Origin: Neomicrococcus aestuarii
GTDB lineage: Bacteria > Actinomycetota > Actinomycetes > Actinomycetales > Micrococcaceae
Reading direction: 5' to 3'
NCBI RefSeq assembly: GCF_014201135.1
Contig: NZ_JACHDR010000001.1
Coordinates: 2,604,001 to 2,668,000, forward strand
DNA: 64,000 nt
Position numbers and translations under genes: made by a program. The notes under the pieces are model-generated. The model saw nothing but the letters and a program-made list of their open reading frames with translations. It searched no databases and was not told the origin of the DNA. Shown one piece after another: positions 27,701 to 37,700 of this stretch; the first letter of the stretch is position 1; each line of letters opens with the position of its first letter.

Positions 27701-28353
27701 CCTTCGAACGCGAAATGCTGGGCCTGTACGTCTCCGACCACCCGTTGCAGGGTCTCGGCGAAGTGCTCAACGACAATGCGGATCACCAGATTTCCCAAGT
27801 GCTCTCGGAAGACGGTCCTGCCGATGGATCCTTCGTGACGATCTCGGGCATGATTACCTCCCTCCAACGCCGTATCGCCAAAAACAGTGGCAATCCGTAC
27901 GCGCGCTGCGAGCTCGAGGACCTGAGCGGTTCCATGGAAGTGATGTTCTTCGGCAAGGTTTACGGGCCAATTGCCCCGTTGCTCGTAGAAGATCTCATTG
28001 TTTCCATCAAGGGCCGCGTCCAGCGCCGCGATGATGGCAGCATCACGTTGAGCGCTCAGGAAATGACCATTCCGGAAATCCACGAGGACGGACTTGGTGG
28101 TCCCATCGTCATTAGCCTCCCGCACTATCGCGCCAACGAACAGTTGTTGACGCAACTAGGTGAGGTTTTGAGAATGTACCCGGGTAAGACCGAGGTTCGG
28201 CTCAAGCTCACGGGAGACCGAAGCGTTGAACTGATGCGTTTAGGTTCCAAATACCGCGTGAATCCGAGCTCCTCGATGTTCGGTGACCTGAAGGTGCTTT
28301 TGGGTCCCGACGCACTTGAATCGAAGCCTTCGGGGGCGACAGTCGGTATCTAA
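24763..28353 (+). CDS. dnaE: DNA polymerase III alpha subunit (DnaE1)
   Basis: Replicative C-family polymerase of 1196 residues. The N-terminal PHP domain keeps its metal ligands ([17 protein letters not shown] at 11-27, [16 protein letters not shown]), as in mycobacterial DnaE1, where this domain proofreads. The palm has [12 protein letters not shown] near 385 and the catalytic PDFDVDFDD with Asp424/Asp426. Fingers follow, with LYRPGPMG near 666 and AYVFN-type [29 protein letters not shown] near 783. An OB fold ([16 protein letters not shown]) lies near 1020. The intact PHP site suggests intrinsic 3'-5' exonuclease. The GTG start is preceded by a -10 box at 6 nt, with no Shine-Dalgarno. Confidence 0.97.
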   Translation: [1196 protein letters not shown]

Positions 28354-28432
28354 GGCGGGGCGTTTGTCCGTGAATTACCTCCGATTTTCGTCATGCGGGC
28401 CGCTATTCGCTCGGCGGGGCACTTGACGTCCG

Positions 28433-28438
28433 TAGACT
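28433..28438 (+). promoter_or_regulatory. -10 box for a leaderless hisD transcript
   Basis: TAGACT, spacer AGTGGG (6 nt), then the hisD GTG at 28445. A TTGACG at 28423 is too close to act as its -35. Confidence 0.45.
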
Positions 28439-28444
28439 AGTGGG

Positions 28445-29803
28445 GTGAATTCTGAGCTGTTTCCTTCCCTGGCCACCCTTGATCTGCGCGGATCGTCGCT
28501 GACCCGCGCCGAGCTTTTGGCTGCGATGCCGCGTTCAACGCGAAGCGTCGAATACGCCACGGCTGCGGTTGAGGAGATTATTGCTTCGGTGCGCGCGGAA
28601 GGCTTCGCGGCTTTGCGTTCGCTTGCTAAGAAGTACGACGGCGCAGCCCCCGAACATTTCCGGGTCACCGAGGAGCAGCTAGAGCAAGCGCTCGAGAACT
28701 TGGATCCCAAGGTGCGCAAGGCGCTTGAGGAGTCGATTCGTCGAGCCCGGATCTTTGCGCAGGCCTCCGTGCCTCGTGACGCTGAAGTTTCGTACGGCGA
28801 TGGCAGCACGGTGAGCCAGCGCTGGGTTCCTGTTCGTCGTGTGGGCTTGTACGTGCCAGGCGGACTGGCCGTATACCCGTCCAGCGTGGTGATGAACGTG
28901 GTTCCTGCCCAAGCAGCTGGCGTCACATCGATTGCCCTTGTCTCTCCGCCACAGCGAGAATTCAATGGTCTCCCGCACCCCACTATCCTTGCGGCAGCTC
29001 ACTTGCTCGGCGTTACCGAGGTGTACGCGCTCGGCGGCGCGCAGGCTATCGCAGCCCTCGCCTATGGTGTGTCCGAGGATCAAGCCTCCGGTGACGCAGC
29101 CATTGAACCCGTAGACGTCATCACGGGACCGGGCAACATTTTTGTGGCGACCGCCAAGCGGCTGGTCAAGGGTCGAGTGGGCATTGACGCTGAGGCTGGC
29201 CCGACCGAGATCGCGATCCTCGCCGATGACAGCGCCAACCCGGCTTTTGTAGCCGCGGACATGATCTCCCAAGCAGAGCACGATCCAAATGCGGCGTCCG
29301 TGCTGATTACCCCGAGCTCGGACCTGGCAACCAAGGTACGGGCCGAACTCGAACAGCAAGTGGCTCAAACCAAGCACCACGAACGAGTCCAGCAAGCCCT
29401 TTCCGGTGCGCAGTCCAGCATTGTGCTGGTTGATTCACTCGACGCTGGAATTGAAGTGTGCGACGCGTACGGTGCCGAGCACCTCGAGATTCACACCGAA
29501 AACGCGCAGGATGTCGCGGGCCGCATCACGGTAGCCGGGGCGATCTTCGTTGGCCCCTACAGCCCGGTGTCTTTGGGTGACTATTCGGCTGGCTCAAACC
29601 ACGTGCTGCCCACCATGGGAAGCGCGGCTCACTCGTCCGCACTGAACCCCACGGTGTTCCTCAAAGCCATCCAATACATTTCCTATAGCGAACAAGCGCT
29701 GGGAGAAGTGGCCGAGCACGTCGTGGAGCTTTCGCGAGCCGAGGATCTGCCAGCGCACGGCGACGCCGTCCTGGTTCGCATGAATGAACGGAGTCAAAGC
29801 TAA
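28445..29803 (+). CDS. hisD: Histidinol dehydrogenase
   Basis: Zinc enzyme catalysing the last two oxidations of histidine biosynthesis, L-histidinol to L-histidine. It is 452 residues long. Motifs: [24 protein letters not shown] near 136, [16 protein letters not shown] near 228, [16 protein letters not shown] near 277 (metal ligands Gln/His), and [15 protein letters not shown] near 341 with the conserved Glu/His base pair. It appears intact. The remaining his genes are not in the window. The last base of its TAA is the first base of the nrdR ATG, so the two are coupled. Confidence 0.95.
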   Translation: MNSELFPSLATLDLRGSSLTRAELLAAMPRSTRSVEYATAAVEEIIASVRAEGFAALRSLAKKYDGAAPEHFRVTEEQLEQALENLDPKVRKALEESIRRARIFAQASVPRDAEVSYGDGSTVSQRWVPVRRVGLYVPGGLAVYPSSVVMNVVPAQAAGVTSIALVSPPQREFNGLPHPTILAAAHLLGVTEVYALGGAQAIAALAYGVSEDQASGDAAIEPVDVITGPGNIFVATAKRLVKGRVGIDAEAGPTEIAILADDSANPAFVAADMISQAEHDPNAASVLITPSSDLATKVRAELEQQVAQTKHHERVQQALSGAQSSIVLVDSLDAGIEVCDAYGAEHLEIHTENAQDVAGRITVAGAIFVGPYSPVSLGDYSAGSNHVLPTMGSAAHSSALNPTVFLKAIQYISYSEQALGEVAEHVVELSRAEDLPAHGDAVLVRMNERSQS

Positions 29804-30246
29804 TGCAGTGCCCGTTTTGCCGTCATCCGGATTCCAGAGTGGTGGACTCACGTGTCACCGACGATGGCGCAGCGATTCGTCGCCGTCGCCAATGCGCCCA
29901 GTGCTCTAAGCGATTCACCACGCTCGAAACTACAGCCCTGAACGTTGTGAAGCGCTCAGGTGTGGTTGAACCGTTTAGCCGCTCCAAAGTGATTAGTGGA
30001 GTGCGTAAAGCCTGTCAGGGGCGGCCGGTGACCGATGATGACCTCGCCGTGCTGGCTCAAGACGTGGAAGAAGCCGTCCGCGCCACGGGAGCAGCAGAAA
30101 TCAAAGCCCACGAAGTGGGTCTTGCGATTCTCGAGCCTCTTCAAAAGCTAGATCAAGTGGCGTATTTGAGGTTCGCAAGCGTGTACCAGGGCTTTGATTC
30201 CCTGGATGACTTCGAGACAGCTATCGCGCAGCTACGAGCTAAGTAG
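29803..30246 (+). CDS. nrdR: Ribonucleotide reductase regulator NrdR
   Basis: ATP/dATP-sensing repressor of ribonucleotide reductase operons; binds NrdR boxes. It has 147 residues. The zinc ribbon has Cys3, Cys6, Cys31 and Cys34 (MQCPFC...CAQCSKRF). The ATP-cone domain runs from about 46 to 136, beginning [24 protein letters not shown]. The start shares a base with the hisD stop. Its gene end lies 15 bp from the convergent ppgK end. No NrdR box pair is evident near it. Confidence 0.95.
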   Translation: MQCPFCRHPDSRVVDSRVTDDGAAIRRRRQCAQCSKRFTTLETTALNVVKRSGVVEPFSRSKVISGVRKACQGRPVTDDDLAVLAQDVEEAVRATGAAEIKAHEVGLAILEPLQKLDQVAYLRFASVYQGFDSLDDFETAIAQLRAK

Positions 30247-30261
30247 GCTACGCGATCGTGA

Positions 30262-31083
30262 CTAACTGGCGATAACGCCGGTGACTTCAGCGTGAAGTGT
30301 TGACTGAAGCGCTGCGCCGGCGATGCCAGCGTTGTTGATCAACTGTGCGGGAACGATCTTGGTGCGAAGATCCAGAAGTGGCAGGTACTTCTCAGACTTC
30401 TTGGAAATACCGCCGCCCACAATGAACAAGCTGGGGGAGAACAAGAACTCCACATGGCTGAAATAGCGCTGCAAGAGCTTCGCGTATTCGTTCCAACTCA
30501 AGTCCTTGCGCTCGCGAGCTGAGGCACTTGCTTCAGCTTCGGCGTCGTGCCCGTCAATCTCTAAGTGACCCAACTCAAGGTTAGGTACCAACTGACCGTT
30601 GAAGACCATTCCGGAACCAATACCGGTACCCAACGTAATGGTCAGCACGGTCCCGGCAACCCCCTTGCCAGCACCGTAACGAGCCTCCGCAAGCCCGGCA
30701 GCGTCAGCATCGTTGATCACAGTGACGGGGCGGCCAAGCGTCGCAGTAAAAAGCGAATCTACGTCCGTTCCAATCCAGCTCTTGTCAACGTTTGCCGCTG
30801 AGAGCGCTACGCCGTTGTCAATGATCGCCGGGAACGTCACGCCCACGGCAGTATCCGCCTCTGGCGCCTCGGGACGGCTCATGAGCTCGTCGACAATCTG
30901 CTTGAGAACCTCGGCCACCGCTTCAGGCGTCGCCGGCTTAGGGGTATCGATGCGGAATCGCTCACCCACCAGGTCGCCCGTCTCAAGATTGACGATGCCT
31001 CCCTTGATGCCGGTACCTCCAATATCAACACCGATACCGAAGTGGTGTCGCGGAGTGATGCCTGAAGCAGGTGTCAAAGACAT
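30262..31083 (-). CDS. ppgK: Polyphosphate glucokinase
   Basis: ROK-family kinase that phosphorylates glucose with polyphosphate or ATP, a hallmark of actinobacteria. It has 273 residues. The phosphate-1 loop GVDIGGTGIKGGIVNLETG is near 18. The catalytic-site NDADAAGLAEARYGAGKG is near 126, with LTITLGTGIGSGMVFNGQL after it. The distinctive PpgK stretch LELGHLEIDG is near 170, in place of the zinc-binding cluster of other ROK proteins. The ATG at 31083 follows GAGAGGAC. It is convergent with nrdR and downstream of map on the same strand, separated by 124 bp that include a small hairpin. Confidence 0.94.
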   Translation of the reverse strand: MSLTPASGITPRHHFGIGVDIGGTGIKGGIVNLETGDLVGERFRIDTPKPATPEAVAEVLKQIVDELMSRPEAPEADTAVGVTFPAIIDNGVALSAANVDKSWIGTDVDSLFTATLGRPVTVINDADAAGLAEARYGAGKGVAGTVLTITLGTGIGSGMVFNGQLVPNLELGHLEIDGHDAEAEASASARERKDLSWNEYAKLLQRYFSHVEFLFSPSLFIVGGGISKKSEKYLPLLDLRTKIVPAQLINNAGIAGAALQSTLHAEVTGVIAS

Positions 31084-31207
31084 GGGACGAACGTCCTCTC
31101 AAAGAGTGCAGTGCGTTAGATGGCGGATGCCGCCTAACAAAGGCTAACGAGGTCAAGCTCCGCTGAGCAAGGCTCAACGGGACAAGGCGTATTTAGGCAA
31201 CAAATAA

Positions 31208-32080
31208 CTACGGAAGTGTCAAAATTTCGGCGCCGGAATCGGTGACCAGAAGCGTGTGCTCGAACTGAGCGGTGCGTTTCTTATCCTTCGTGGTGGCGGT
31301 CCAGCCGTCTTCCCACATGTCCCACTCCACGGTACCCAACGTCAGCATCGGTTCAATGGTGAGCGTCATGCCCGGTTCGATCAGATCTGAGAACCGTGGT
31401 GCGGCGTCGTAATGCGGAATAATCAAGCCCGTGTGGAAGGCCGGGCCCACACCGTGGCCCGTGAAATCGCGAACCACACCGTAGCCGAAGCGCTTCGCGT
31501 ACGACTCAATAGTGCGGCCAATGACGTTGAGCTGACGCCCAGGCATGACGGCCTTGATGGCACGGCGCAAAGACTCTTCGGTGCGCTCTACGAGCAAGCG
31601 GGACTCTTCGTCGACATCGCCCACGAGGAACATCGCGTTGGTGTCGCCGTGGACGCCAAAGAGGTAGGCCGTGATGTCGATGTTGATGATGTCGCCGTCC
31701 TGAAGCACGGTGCTGTCCGGGATGCCGTGGCAAATCACTTCGTTCAGCGAGGTGCAGACAGACTTAGGGAATCCGCGATACCCCAAGCAGGACGGGTAGG
31801 CGTTGTGATCAATCAGGAACTCGTGACCAATGCGGTCCAGCTCATCCGTGGTGATACCCGGCCGAATAGCCTTACCGATTTCCTGCAGACCCTGCGCAGC
31901 AAGCTTGGAAGCAACGCGGATCTTCTCGATGGTTTCCGCAGAATGAACGTCGCCACCAGTCCACTTCTGTGGCGCGGGCTTCCCGACGTACTCGGGGCGC
32001 GCGATGTGATTCGGAACCGAGCGAACAGGGGAGAGCGTACCGGGCTTGAGATTCCCGACGGGGGCAACAGAAACAGACAT
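31208..32080 (-). CDS. map: Methionine aminopeptidase type I (class Ic-like)
   Basis: Metalloprotease removing N-terminal Met from nascent proteins. It has 290 residues. The pita-bread domain has the five metal ligands in the regions [16 protein letters not shown] (two Asp), [11 protein letters not shown] (His), LTIEPML (Glu) and the C-terminal QFEHTLLV (Glu). About 45 residues precede the catalytic fold, with Pro-rich sequence ([21 protein letters not shown]). This matches the N-terminal extension of mycobacterial MetAP1c, which is thought to contact the ribosome. The ATG at 32080 is preceded at 6 nt by TAGGAT, so it is probably leaderless. Confidence 0.95.
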   Translation of the reverse strand: MSVSVAPVGNLKPGTLSPVRSVPNHIARPEYVGKPAPQKWTGGDVHSAETIEKIRVASKLAAQGLQEIGKAIRPGITTDELDRIGHEFLIDHNAYPSCLGYRGFPKSVCTSLNEVICHGIPDSTVLQDGDIINIDITAYLFGVHGDTNAMFLVGDVDEESRLLVERTEESLRRAIKAVMPGRQLNVIGRTIESYAKRFGYGVVRDFTGHGVGPAFHTGLIIPHYDAAPRFSDLIEPGMTLTIEPMLTLGTVEWDMWEDGWTATTKDKKRTAQFEHTLLVTDSGAEILTLP

Positions 32081-32086
32081 ACCTTG

Positions 32087-32092
32087 ATCCTA
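32087..32092 (-). promoter_or_regulatory. -10 box for a leaderless map transcript
   Basis: TAGGAT on the minus strand, spacer CAAGGT (6 nt), then the map ATG at 32080. Confidence 0.45.
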
Positions 32093-32157
32093 ACGACTTC
32101 ACGAGCGAGTACTCTGAGAAACATCCACCGCGATTCACCACATACTCAGGAGGAACC

Positions 32158-32355
32158 ATGAGCGATGACGCAGTCACGCCAGACGCCCCTCAGGGCGACT
32201 TTTGGTACAACGTTGAAACGGGCGAAGTAGAAGTTGGAGCCCAGTCAGACTGGACTAAATTGCTTGGTCCCTACGCTAGTCGCGAAGAGGCCCAGAAGGC
32301 CATGGACAAGGTCCACCGCAACAATGACGCGTGGGATGACGAGGAAGAAGCTTAG
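32158..32355 (+). CDS. Small SPOR-like protein
   Basis: 65 residues, strongly acidic. The centre (FWYNVETGEVEVGAQSDWTKLLGPYASREEAQKAMDKVHRNN) resembles the last half of a SPOR domain, where LGPYxxxxEAxxA is the glycan-binding hallmark. There is no signal peptide or membrane segment, so it is likely cytoplasmic or released. The ATG at 32158 follows AGGAGGAACC, a very good ribosome-binding site, so the gene is real despite its size. The TAG stop overlaps the convergent panB stop by 4 bp. Homologous small proteins occur beside panB/map in related actinobacteria; function unknown. Confidence 0.8.
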   Translation: MSDDAVTPDAPQGDFWYNVETGEVEVGAQSDWTKLLGPYASREEAQKAMDKVHRNNDAWDDEEEA

Positions 32356-33194
32356 TCAAAGCTATGTTCCGGGGCCGGGAAGGCTCCAGAAGCCACGTCA
32401 GTCTTGTAGGCCTGGGCGGCCTGTTCAATGATGGGGCGTAGCTGGGCGTATTGCTTCACGAATTTCGGCATGCGCCCAGAGCGCAACCCCAGCATGTCCT
32501 GCCACACCAAGACCTGTCCGGTGGTGCCGTTGCCGGCACCAATGCCGATCGTTGGAACTGTGAGTGCTTCGTCGACTCGGCGCGCAACCTCGGCGGGAAC
32601 CATTTCCATTAGGACGCAGAAGGCTCCAGCTTCTTCTAGCGTCTTTGCCGTGTGAATCATTGCGGCCGCGGCTTCCTCGCCACGGCCCTGAACTCGGTAT
32701 CCGCCCAGGGCGTGCTCTGATTGCGGAGTAAAACCAATGTGTGCGAGCACCGGAATGCCAGCTGCCGCGATCGCCGCAACCGTCTCCGCATGACGCTCGT
32801 CGCATTCAATCTTGACCGCGTGAATCCCGGTCTCTTTCATGAGGCGAATGCTCGATTCCACGGCCTGCTGCGGAGAAATCTCATAGGAGCCGAAAGGTAG
32901 ATCGCAGACCAAGAACGAGTGCTTGGCACCTGCGGCAACGGCTTTAGCGAAAACGACCATCTCATCCATGGTGATGGGCAGCGTGGTCTCGTAGCCCATG
33001 ACGTTGTTGGCCGCTGAATCACCAATCAACAACATTTCGATGCCCGCGGCATCGAAGATTTCCGCCGTGTACTGGTCATAAGCGGTCAGCATCGAGAAAT
33101 GACCGCCGTTCTTCTTGATCTCTGCAAGGTGGACCGTGCGGATCTTCTTGAGGGGCGTCGACGATGCGTAGGGTGCTGTTTCTTGAGCCGTCAT
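32352..33194 (-). CDS. panB: 3-methyl-2-oxobutanoate hydroxymethyltransferase
   Basis: First enzyme of pantothenate synthesis: transfers a hydroxymethyl group from methylene-tetrahydrofolate to ketoisovalerate to give ketopantoate. It has 280 residues and a TIM-barrel fold. Mg-binding and active-site motifs: MLTAYDQYTAEIFDAAGIEMLLIGDSAANNVMGYETT near 36-72, CDLPFGSY near 97, KIECD near 128, GIPVLAHIGFTPQS near 145, and IGIGAGNGTTGQVLVWQDMLG near 216. The ATG at 33194 is preceded at 7 nt by TAAACT. No panC or panD is adjacent. Its stop overlaps that of the SPOR-like gene. Confidence 0.95.
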   Translation of the reverse strand: MTAQETAPYASSTPLKKIRTVHLAEIKKNGGHFSMLTAYDQYTAEIFDAAGIEMLLIGDSAANNVMGYETTLPITMDEMVVFAKAVAAGAKHSFLVCDLPFGSYEISPQQAVESSIRLMKETGIHAVKIECDERHAETVAAIAAAGIPVLAHIGFTPQSEHALGGYRVQGRGEEAAAAMIHTAKTLEEAGAFCVLMEMVPAEVARRVDEALTVPTIGIGAGNGTTGQVLVWQDMLGLRSGRMPKFVKQYAQLRPIIEQAAQAYKTDVASGAFPAPEHSFD

Positions 33195-33201
33195 GGGGCT
33201 T

Positions 33202-33207
33202 AGTTTA
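33202..33207 (-). promoter_or_regulatory. -10 box for a leaderless panB transcript
   Basis: TAAACT on the minus strand, 7 nt before the panB ATG at 33194. No Shine-Dalgarno in between. Confidence 0.4.
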
Positions 33208-33365
33208 CGCCCCGGCGTGGAGGACGTTAGCGGAGATCACCCACAACAAGGCGGACAAAGGGACACCATTGAGTAAAGTGGAAGTGACCATCATTGGGGC
33301 AGTAAGTTTTTCTTAGCTGACTAGCGCCCGCTATCCAGTCTGCCGCCGTGCGAGAGGAGTCCTTC

Positions 33366-34706
33366 ATGGATCGTCAACAAGAGTTCGTGCTGCGAACCAT
33401 TGAAGAACGAGACGTTCGTTTTGTGCGTTTGTGGTTCACGGACGTTGTGGGTTCGTTGAAGTCCGTCGCTTTGGCGCCGGCTGAGGTTGAGGGCGCGTTC
33501 GAAGAGGGTCTTGGTTTTGACGGTTCCTCGATTCAGGGACTGTCGCGCATCTTCGAATCGGACATGCTGGCACAGCCGGATCCGTCCACGTTCCAGATCC
33601 TGCCGTGGCGCAGCAAAGAAGAACCCACCAGCCGTATGTTCTGCGATATTCAGAACCCGGATGGCACCGCCTCTAACGCGGATCCCCGCTACGTCCTGAA
33701 GCGCCAGCTCAAGAGCGCCGCTGACATGGGCTTTACGTGCTACACGCACCCCGAGATCGAGTTCTACCTCTTGCGCTCGGATGAAATCGGCGCCAGTGGC
33801 CAGCCCGTCCCGGTAGATTACGGCGGCTACTTCGATCATGTTCCTGGCGGCGTTGCCCAGGACTTCCGCCGCACGGCAGTCAACATGCTTGAGGCCGTTG
33901 GCATCTCCGTAGAGTTCTCCCACCACGAGGGTGGTCCGGGTCAGAATGAGATCGATCTGCGTTATGCGGATGCTCTGCAGACCGCGGACAACATCATGAC
34001 CTTCCGAACGGTCATCAAGGAAGTGGCGCTCCAGCAAGGAAGCTACGCCACCTTCATGCCGAAGCCTTTCAAGGAGCACCCAGGCTCCGGAATGCACACG
34101 CACTTCTCGCTCTTCGAGGGTGACTCCAACGCGTTCTTCGAAGCCGGCCGCGAATTCCAGCTTTCCACCACGGCGCGTCACTTCATTGCGGGCATCCTGA
34201 AGCACGCTCCCGAGTTCACCGCCGTGACCAACCAGTTCGTGAACTCCTACAAGCGTCTGTGGGGCGGCGGCGAAGCGCCAAGCCACCTGTCGTGGGGTCA
34301 CAACAACCGTTCCGCTTTGGTGCGCATCCCGTTGTACAAGCCGCACAAGGGCCAGTCTGCTCGTGTTGAGTACCGCGGCATCGATTCTGCGGCGAACCCG
34401 TACCTTGCCTTTGCGTGCTTGTTGGGTGCTGGCTTGAAGGGCATCGAGGAAGAGTACGAACTTATGCCGATCGCAGAGGATGACATTTGGAGCCTCTCCA
34501 CGGCGGAGCGACGCGCATCCGGACACACGCCATTGCCTGGTAGCTTGCATGACGCAATCCGCGCCATGGAGGAGTCGGAGTTGGTCGCTGACATTCTGGG
34601 CGAACAGGTCTTCCAGTCATTCTTGCGCAACAAGCGCGATGAATGGGATGAGTACCGTCACGACGTGAGCCCGTTCGAACTGAACCGGTACCTCGGGATC
34701 CTTTAA
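33366..34706 (+). CDS. glnA2: Type I glutamine synthetase GlnA2
   Basis: Glutamine synthetase paralogue of 446 residues, the length of mycobacterial GlnA2. The active-site elements are present: DGSSIQGLSRIFESDM (near 51), the metal-binding EIEFYLL and NEIDLRYADALQ, the ATP-site KPFKEHPGSGMHTHFSLF, and NRSALVRIP with the substrate Arg. The adenylylation-loop Tyr of GlnA1 is absent: this region reads YELMPIAEDDIWSLSTAERR, so GlnE should not regulate it. I chose the ATG at 33366 over GTG 33348 because GAGAGGAG lies just upstream. glnE follows after 2 bp, forming a clear operon. Confidence 0.92.
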   Translation: MDRQQEFVLRTIEERDVRFVRLWFTDVVGSLKSVALAPAEVEGAFEEGLGFDGSSIQGLSRIFESDMLAQPDPSTFQILPWRSKEEPTSRMFCDIQNPDGTASNADPRYVLKRQLKSAADMGFTCYTHPEIEFYLLRSDEIGASGQPVPVDYGGYFDHVPGGVAQDFRRTAVNMLEAVGISVEFSHHEGGPGQNEIDLRYADALQTADNIMTFRTVIKEVALQQGSYATFMPKPFKEHPGSGMHTHFSLFEGDSNAFFEAGREFQLSTTARHFIAGILKHAPEFTAVTNQFVNSYKRLWGGGEAPSHLSWGHNNRSALVRIPLYKPHKGQSARVEYRGIDSAANPYLAFACLLGAGLKGIEEEYELMPIAEDDIWSLSTAERRASGHTPLPGSLHDAIRAMEESELVADILGEQVFQSFLRNKRDEWDEYRHDVSPFELNRYLGIL

Positions 34707-34708
34707 TC

Positions 34709-37700
34709 GTGCGTGTCGCTTCGCAGCGGGACTTGATAGCGGTCGGCTTCGCAGATCTTGAGCGAGCCGAGCGCTTCCTGCAAGCGCGCGAACTCGAATC
34801 CGTCTCCCGGGAGCAGTTGCTTGAGGGACTATCTCACTGCGCGAATCCAGACAGCGCTCTGTTGCTGCTGGTCCGGATTGCCGAACGGGACAAATCTGTC
34901 CTGAAACTCGTGGGGCGTGGAGAATCCAGCATCCCGCTGTTTCGCGTGCTGGGCGCCAGTGAGGCACTTGGTGAGTTCTTGGTGCGCCAGCCGCGCTTTC
35001 TAAGCACCCTGGAAACGGTCCCGGAACGTACGTTTCACGAGCGCGATGTTGCGTCCTTGACGGCGGAGATGTTGCGTTCTGTCGGTGCTGATCCTGAGGC
35101 CGAGCGCCCAGTCGCCACCGTGACCGGAACGCCGGGGATCGTTGCCCTGCGCGTGCGGTACCGGGCTCTGCTCTTGGATCTTGCCATGCGGGATTTGTGC
35201 TGCGGTGATCCGGAAGAGGCTTTCCCCCAGGTGGCGGCCGAGCTTGCCGATTTGGCGGGCGCAGCCATTGCCGCCGGGTTGGCTTTGGCACGCGCGGACG
35301 TATCGGAAAAATCCTCGCCGGAGATCGTGGATTCCTTGCGCATCGCCGTCATGGGCATGGGTAAGTGCGGCGCGCGCGAGCTCAATTACATTTCCGATGT
35401 TGACGTGATTTACGTGCATGCGGTTCGGGACTCCGTGAAGGACGACGACGCAGCGCGGCTTGATGAGCAAGCGGCATCTAAGATGGCGGCCCAGTTGGCG
35501 ACGCTCACTGCCCGTGCCATGAACGCGACGGCACCGGAGCCTGGCTTGTGGGAGCTCGACGCCAATTTGCGTCCCGAGGGCAAAGACGGTGCCCTCTCAC
35601 GAACTCTTGATTCCCACCTCGCCTACTACAAGCGATGGGCTCAAACGTGGGAGTTCCAAGCGCTGTTGAAGGCTCGCTTCTTGGCAGGTGATCCCGAGCT
35701 GGGGGTCGAGTACGAGGCCGCTGTGGCTCCTATGATCTGGGCCAGCTCCGAGCGCGAAGGGTTTGTGGAGTCCACGCAGGCCATGCGTCGTCGCGTGACA
35801 GACAATATTCCAGCGGCCGAAGTGAATCGCCAGATCAAACTGGGCCCCGGCGGTCTGAGAGACGTGGAATTTACCGTCCAGCTCCTGCAGCTGGTCCACG
35901 GTCGAGTTGAGGAATCTTTGCGCGTTCGGGACACTCTCAGCGGCATCGAGGTGCTTGCTGAAGCGGGGTATATGAGCCGCGCGGACGCCGCCAAATTTGG
36001 TGGCGCCTACCGTTATTTGCGCGTGCTGGAGCATCGCATCCAATTGACGCGGTTGCGCCGTACTCACCTGATGCCCACCAAGCCTGAGGAGATTCGCACG
36101 ATCGCGCGCGCGTCTCTCGGGATGGACGCGCAGTCCTGGATCTCGGGCGACGAAATGCTGGCGAGGTGGCAGTCCACTAAACGTGAAGTCCGCGGACTTC
36201 ACGAAAAGATCTTCTACCGTCCTCTCTTGGCAACGGCCGCAAACTTGTCCGCCGACGAGGTCCGCTTGACCCCAGAGGCTGCTCAAGCTCGCCTCAAGGC
36301 CCTTGGTTATGCGGATCCCAAGAACGCCATGCGGCACATCGAAGCGTTGACCTCGGGCGTGAGCCGGCGTGCACAATTGCAGCGGCAACTGTTGCCCGTG
36401 CTGTTGGGATGGATCGCTGAGGGCGTGGACCCGGACGCCGGACTCTTGGGCTTCCGACGCTTGTCCGAATCCTTGGGGGAGTCCCACTGGTTCTTGGGGA
36501 TGCTCCGGGATTCACCAGCGGGCGCGCAACGATTGTGCTCCATTCTGTCCTCGAGCCGATTCATCACGGATCTCCTGGAGGTTTCGCCGGAGTCGGCGGC
36601 GTGGCTAGGGAACGATGCCGACCTCGAACCGTACACCTTCGACAGCCTGTGGTCGGAGATCTCTTCCAAGCTGGGACGCCACAAGGACCGCGAGAAAAGA
36701 CTGCGGCTCATCCGGCTGATTCGTCGCCGAGAACTTCTGCGTATCGCGTTGGCCGACTCGGCACGCCTCATCGACCAGGACCAGGTGGGCCGAGCGCTCT
36801 CTGACGCAGATCGTGCCGCCGTGCTCGGCATTCTTCGCGTAGCCGAACAAGAGGAATACAGCGAACACACCAAGCTCACAGAACTGCTGATTGTGGCGAT
36901 GGGTCGTCAGGGCGGCCGAGAGATCGGATATGGCTCTGACGTGGACGTAATGTATGTTCATCGACCTGTTGACGGCGCCGACGAGCAGGCAGCCCAAGAG
37001 CAGGCGCTCCGCATTGTCGGCAACATTCAGGCGTTCGTCGGCATGCCTCTCAAACCAGCAATTTTGGCTGAACCCAAGCTGGAAGTGGACGCTGACCTTC
37101 GGCCTGAAGGGCGGCAAGGTCCGCTTGTGAGAACTCTCGACGCCTACCGCGAATACTATTCCCGCTGGTCGGGCGTGTGGGAGACGCAAGCTCTGTTGAG
37201 AGCGCGCCCGCTAGGCGGCTCCGATACCCTGGCCGCCGAGTTCTTCGAACTTGTGGACAGCGTTCGCTATAACGCGCGGCTCTCGCCGAGCGACGTCGTC
37301 GAAATCCGTCGTATCAAGGCGCGCGTGGAATCAGAACGCATGCCCCGTGGAGCCGACCCCTCTCGCCAGCTCAAGCTGGGCCGCGGCGGACTCAGCGACG
37401 TTGAATGGCTGGCCCAGTACCTTCAGCTGTGTCACGCAAAGACCTATCCGTCCTTGCGGACCACCTCTACGCGCGCGGCACTTCGGGCGATTAGTGAAGC
37501 GGGGATCCTGCCGGCCGCTGACGTCGAAGTACTGGACCATGCGTGGGTCTTGGCTACCCGAATCAGGTGCGCAAACATCATCGTGTCCGGGCGAGCCTCG
37601 GATCAATTACCCCGCAACATTCGGGACATGGAAGCGGCCGCGAGATGGTGTGGATACGCCGCAGGACAAGCGACCAAGCTCGAGGACGACTACCTCAAGT

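Noticed and set aside
33266-33300. MraZ-like GAGTAAAGTGGA upstream of glnA2
   Set aside because: It shares 12 nt with the mraZ operator, but further boxes do not follow at 10-bp steps.
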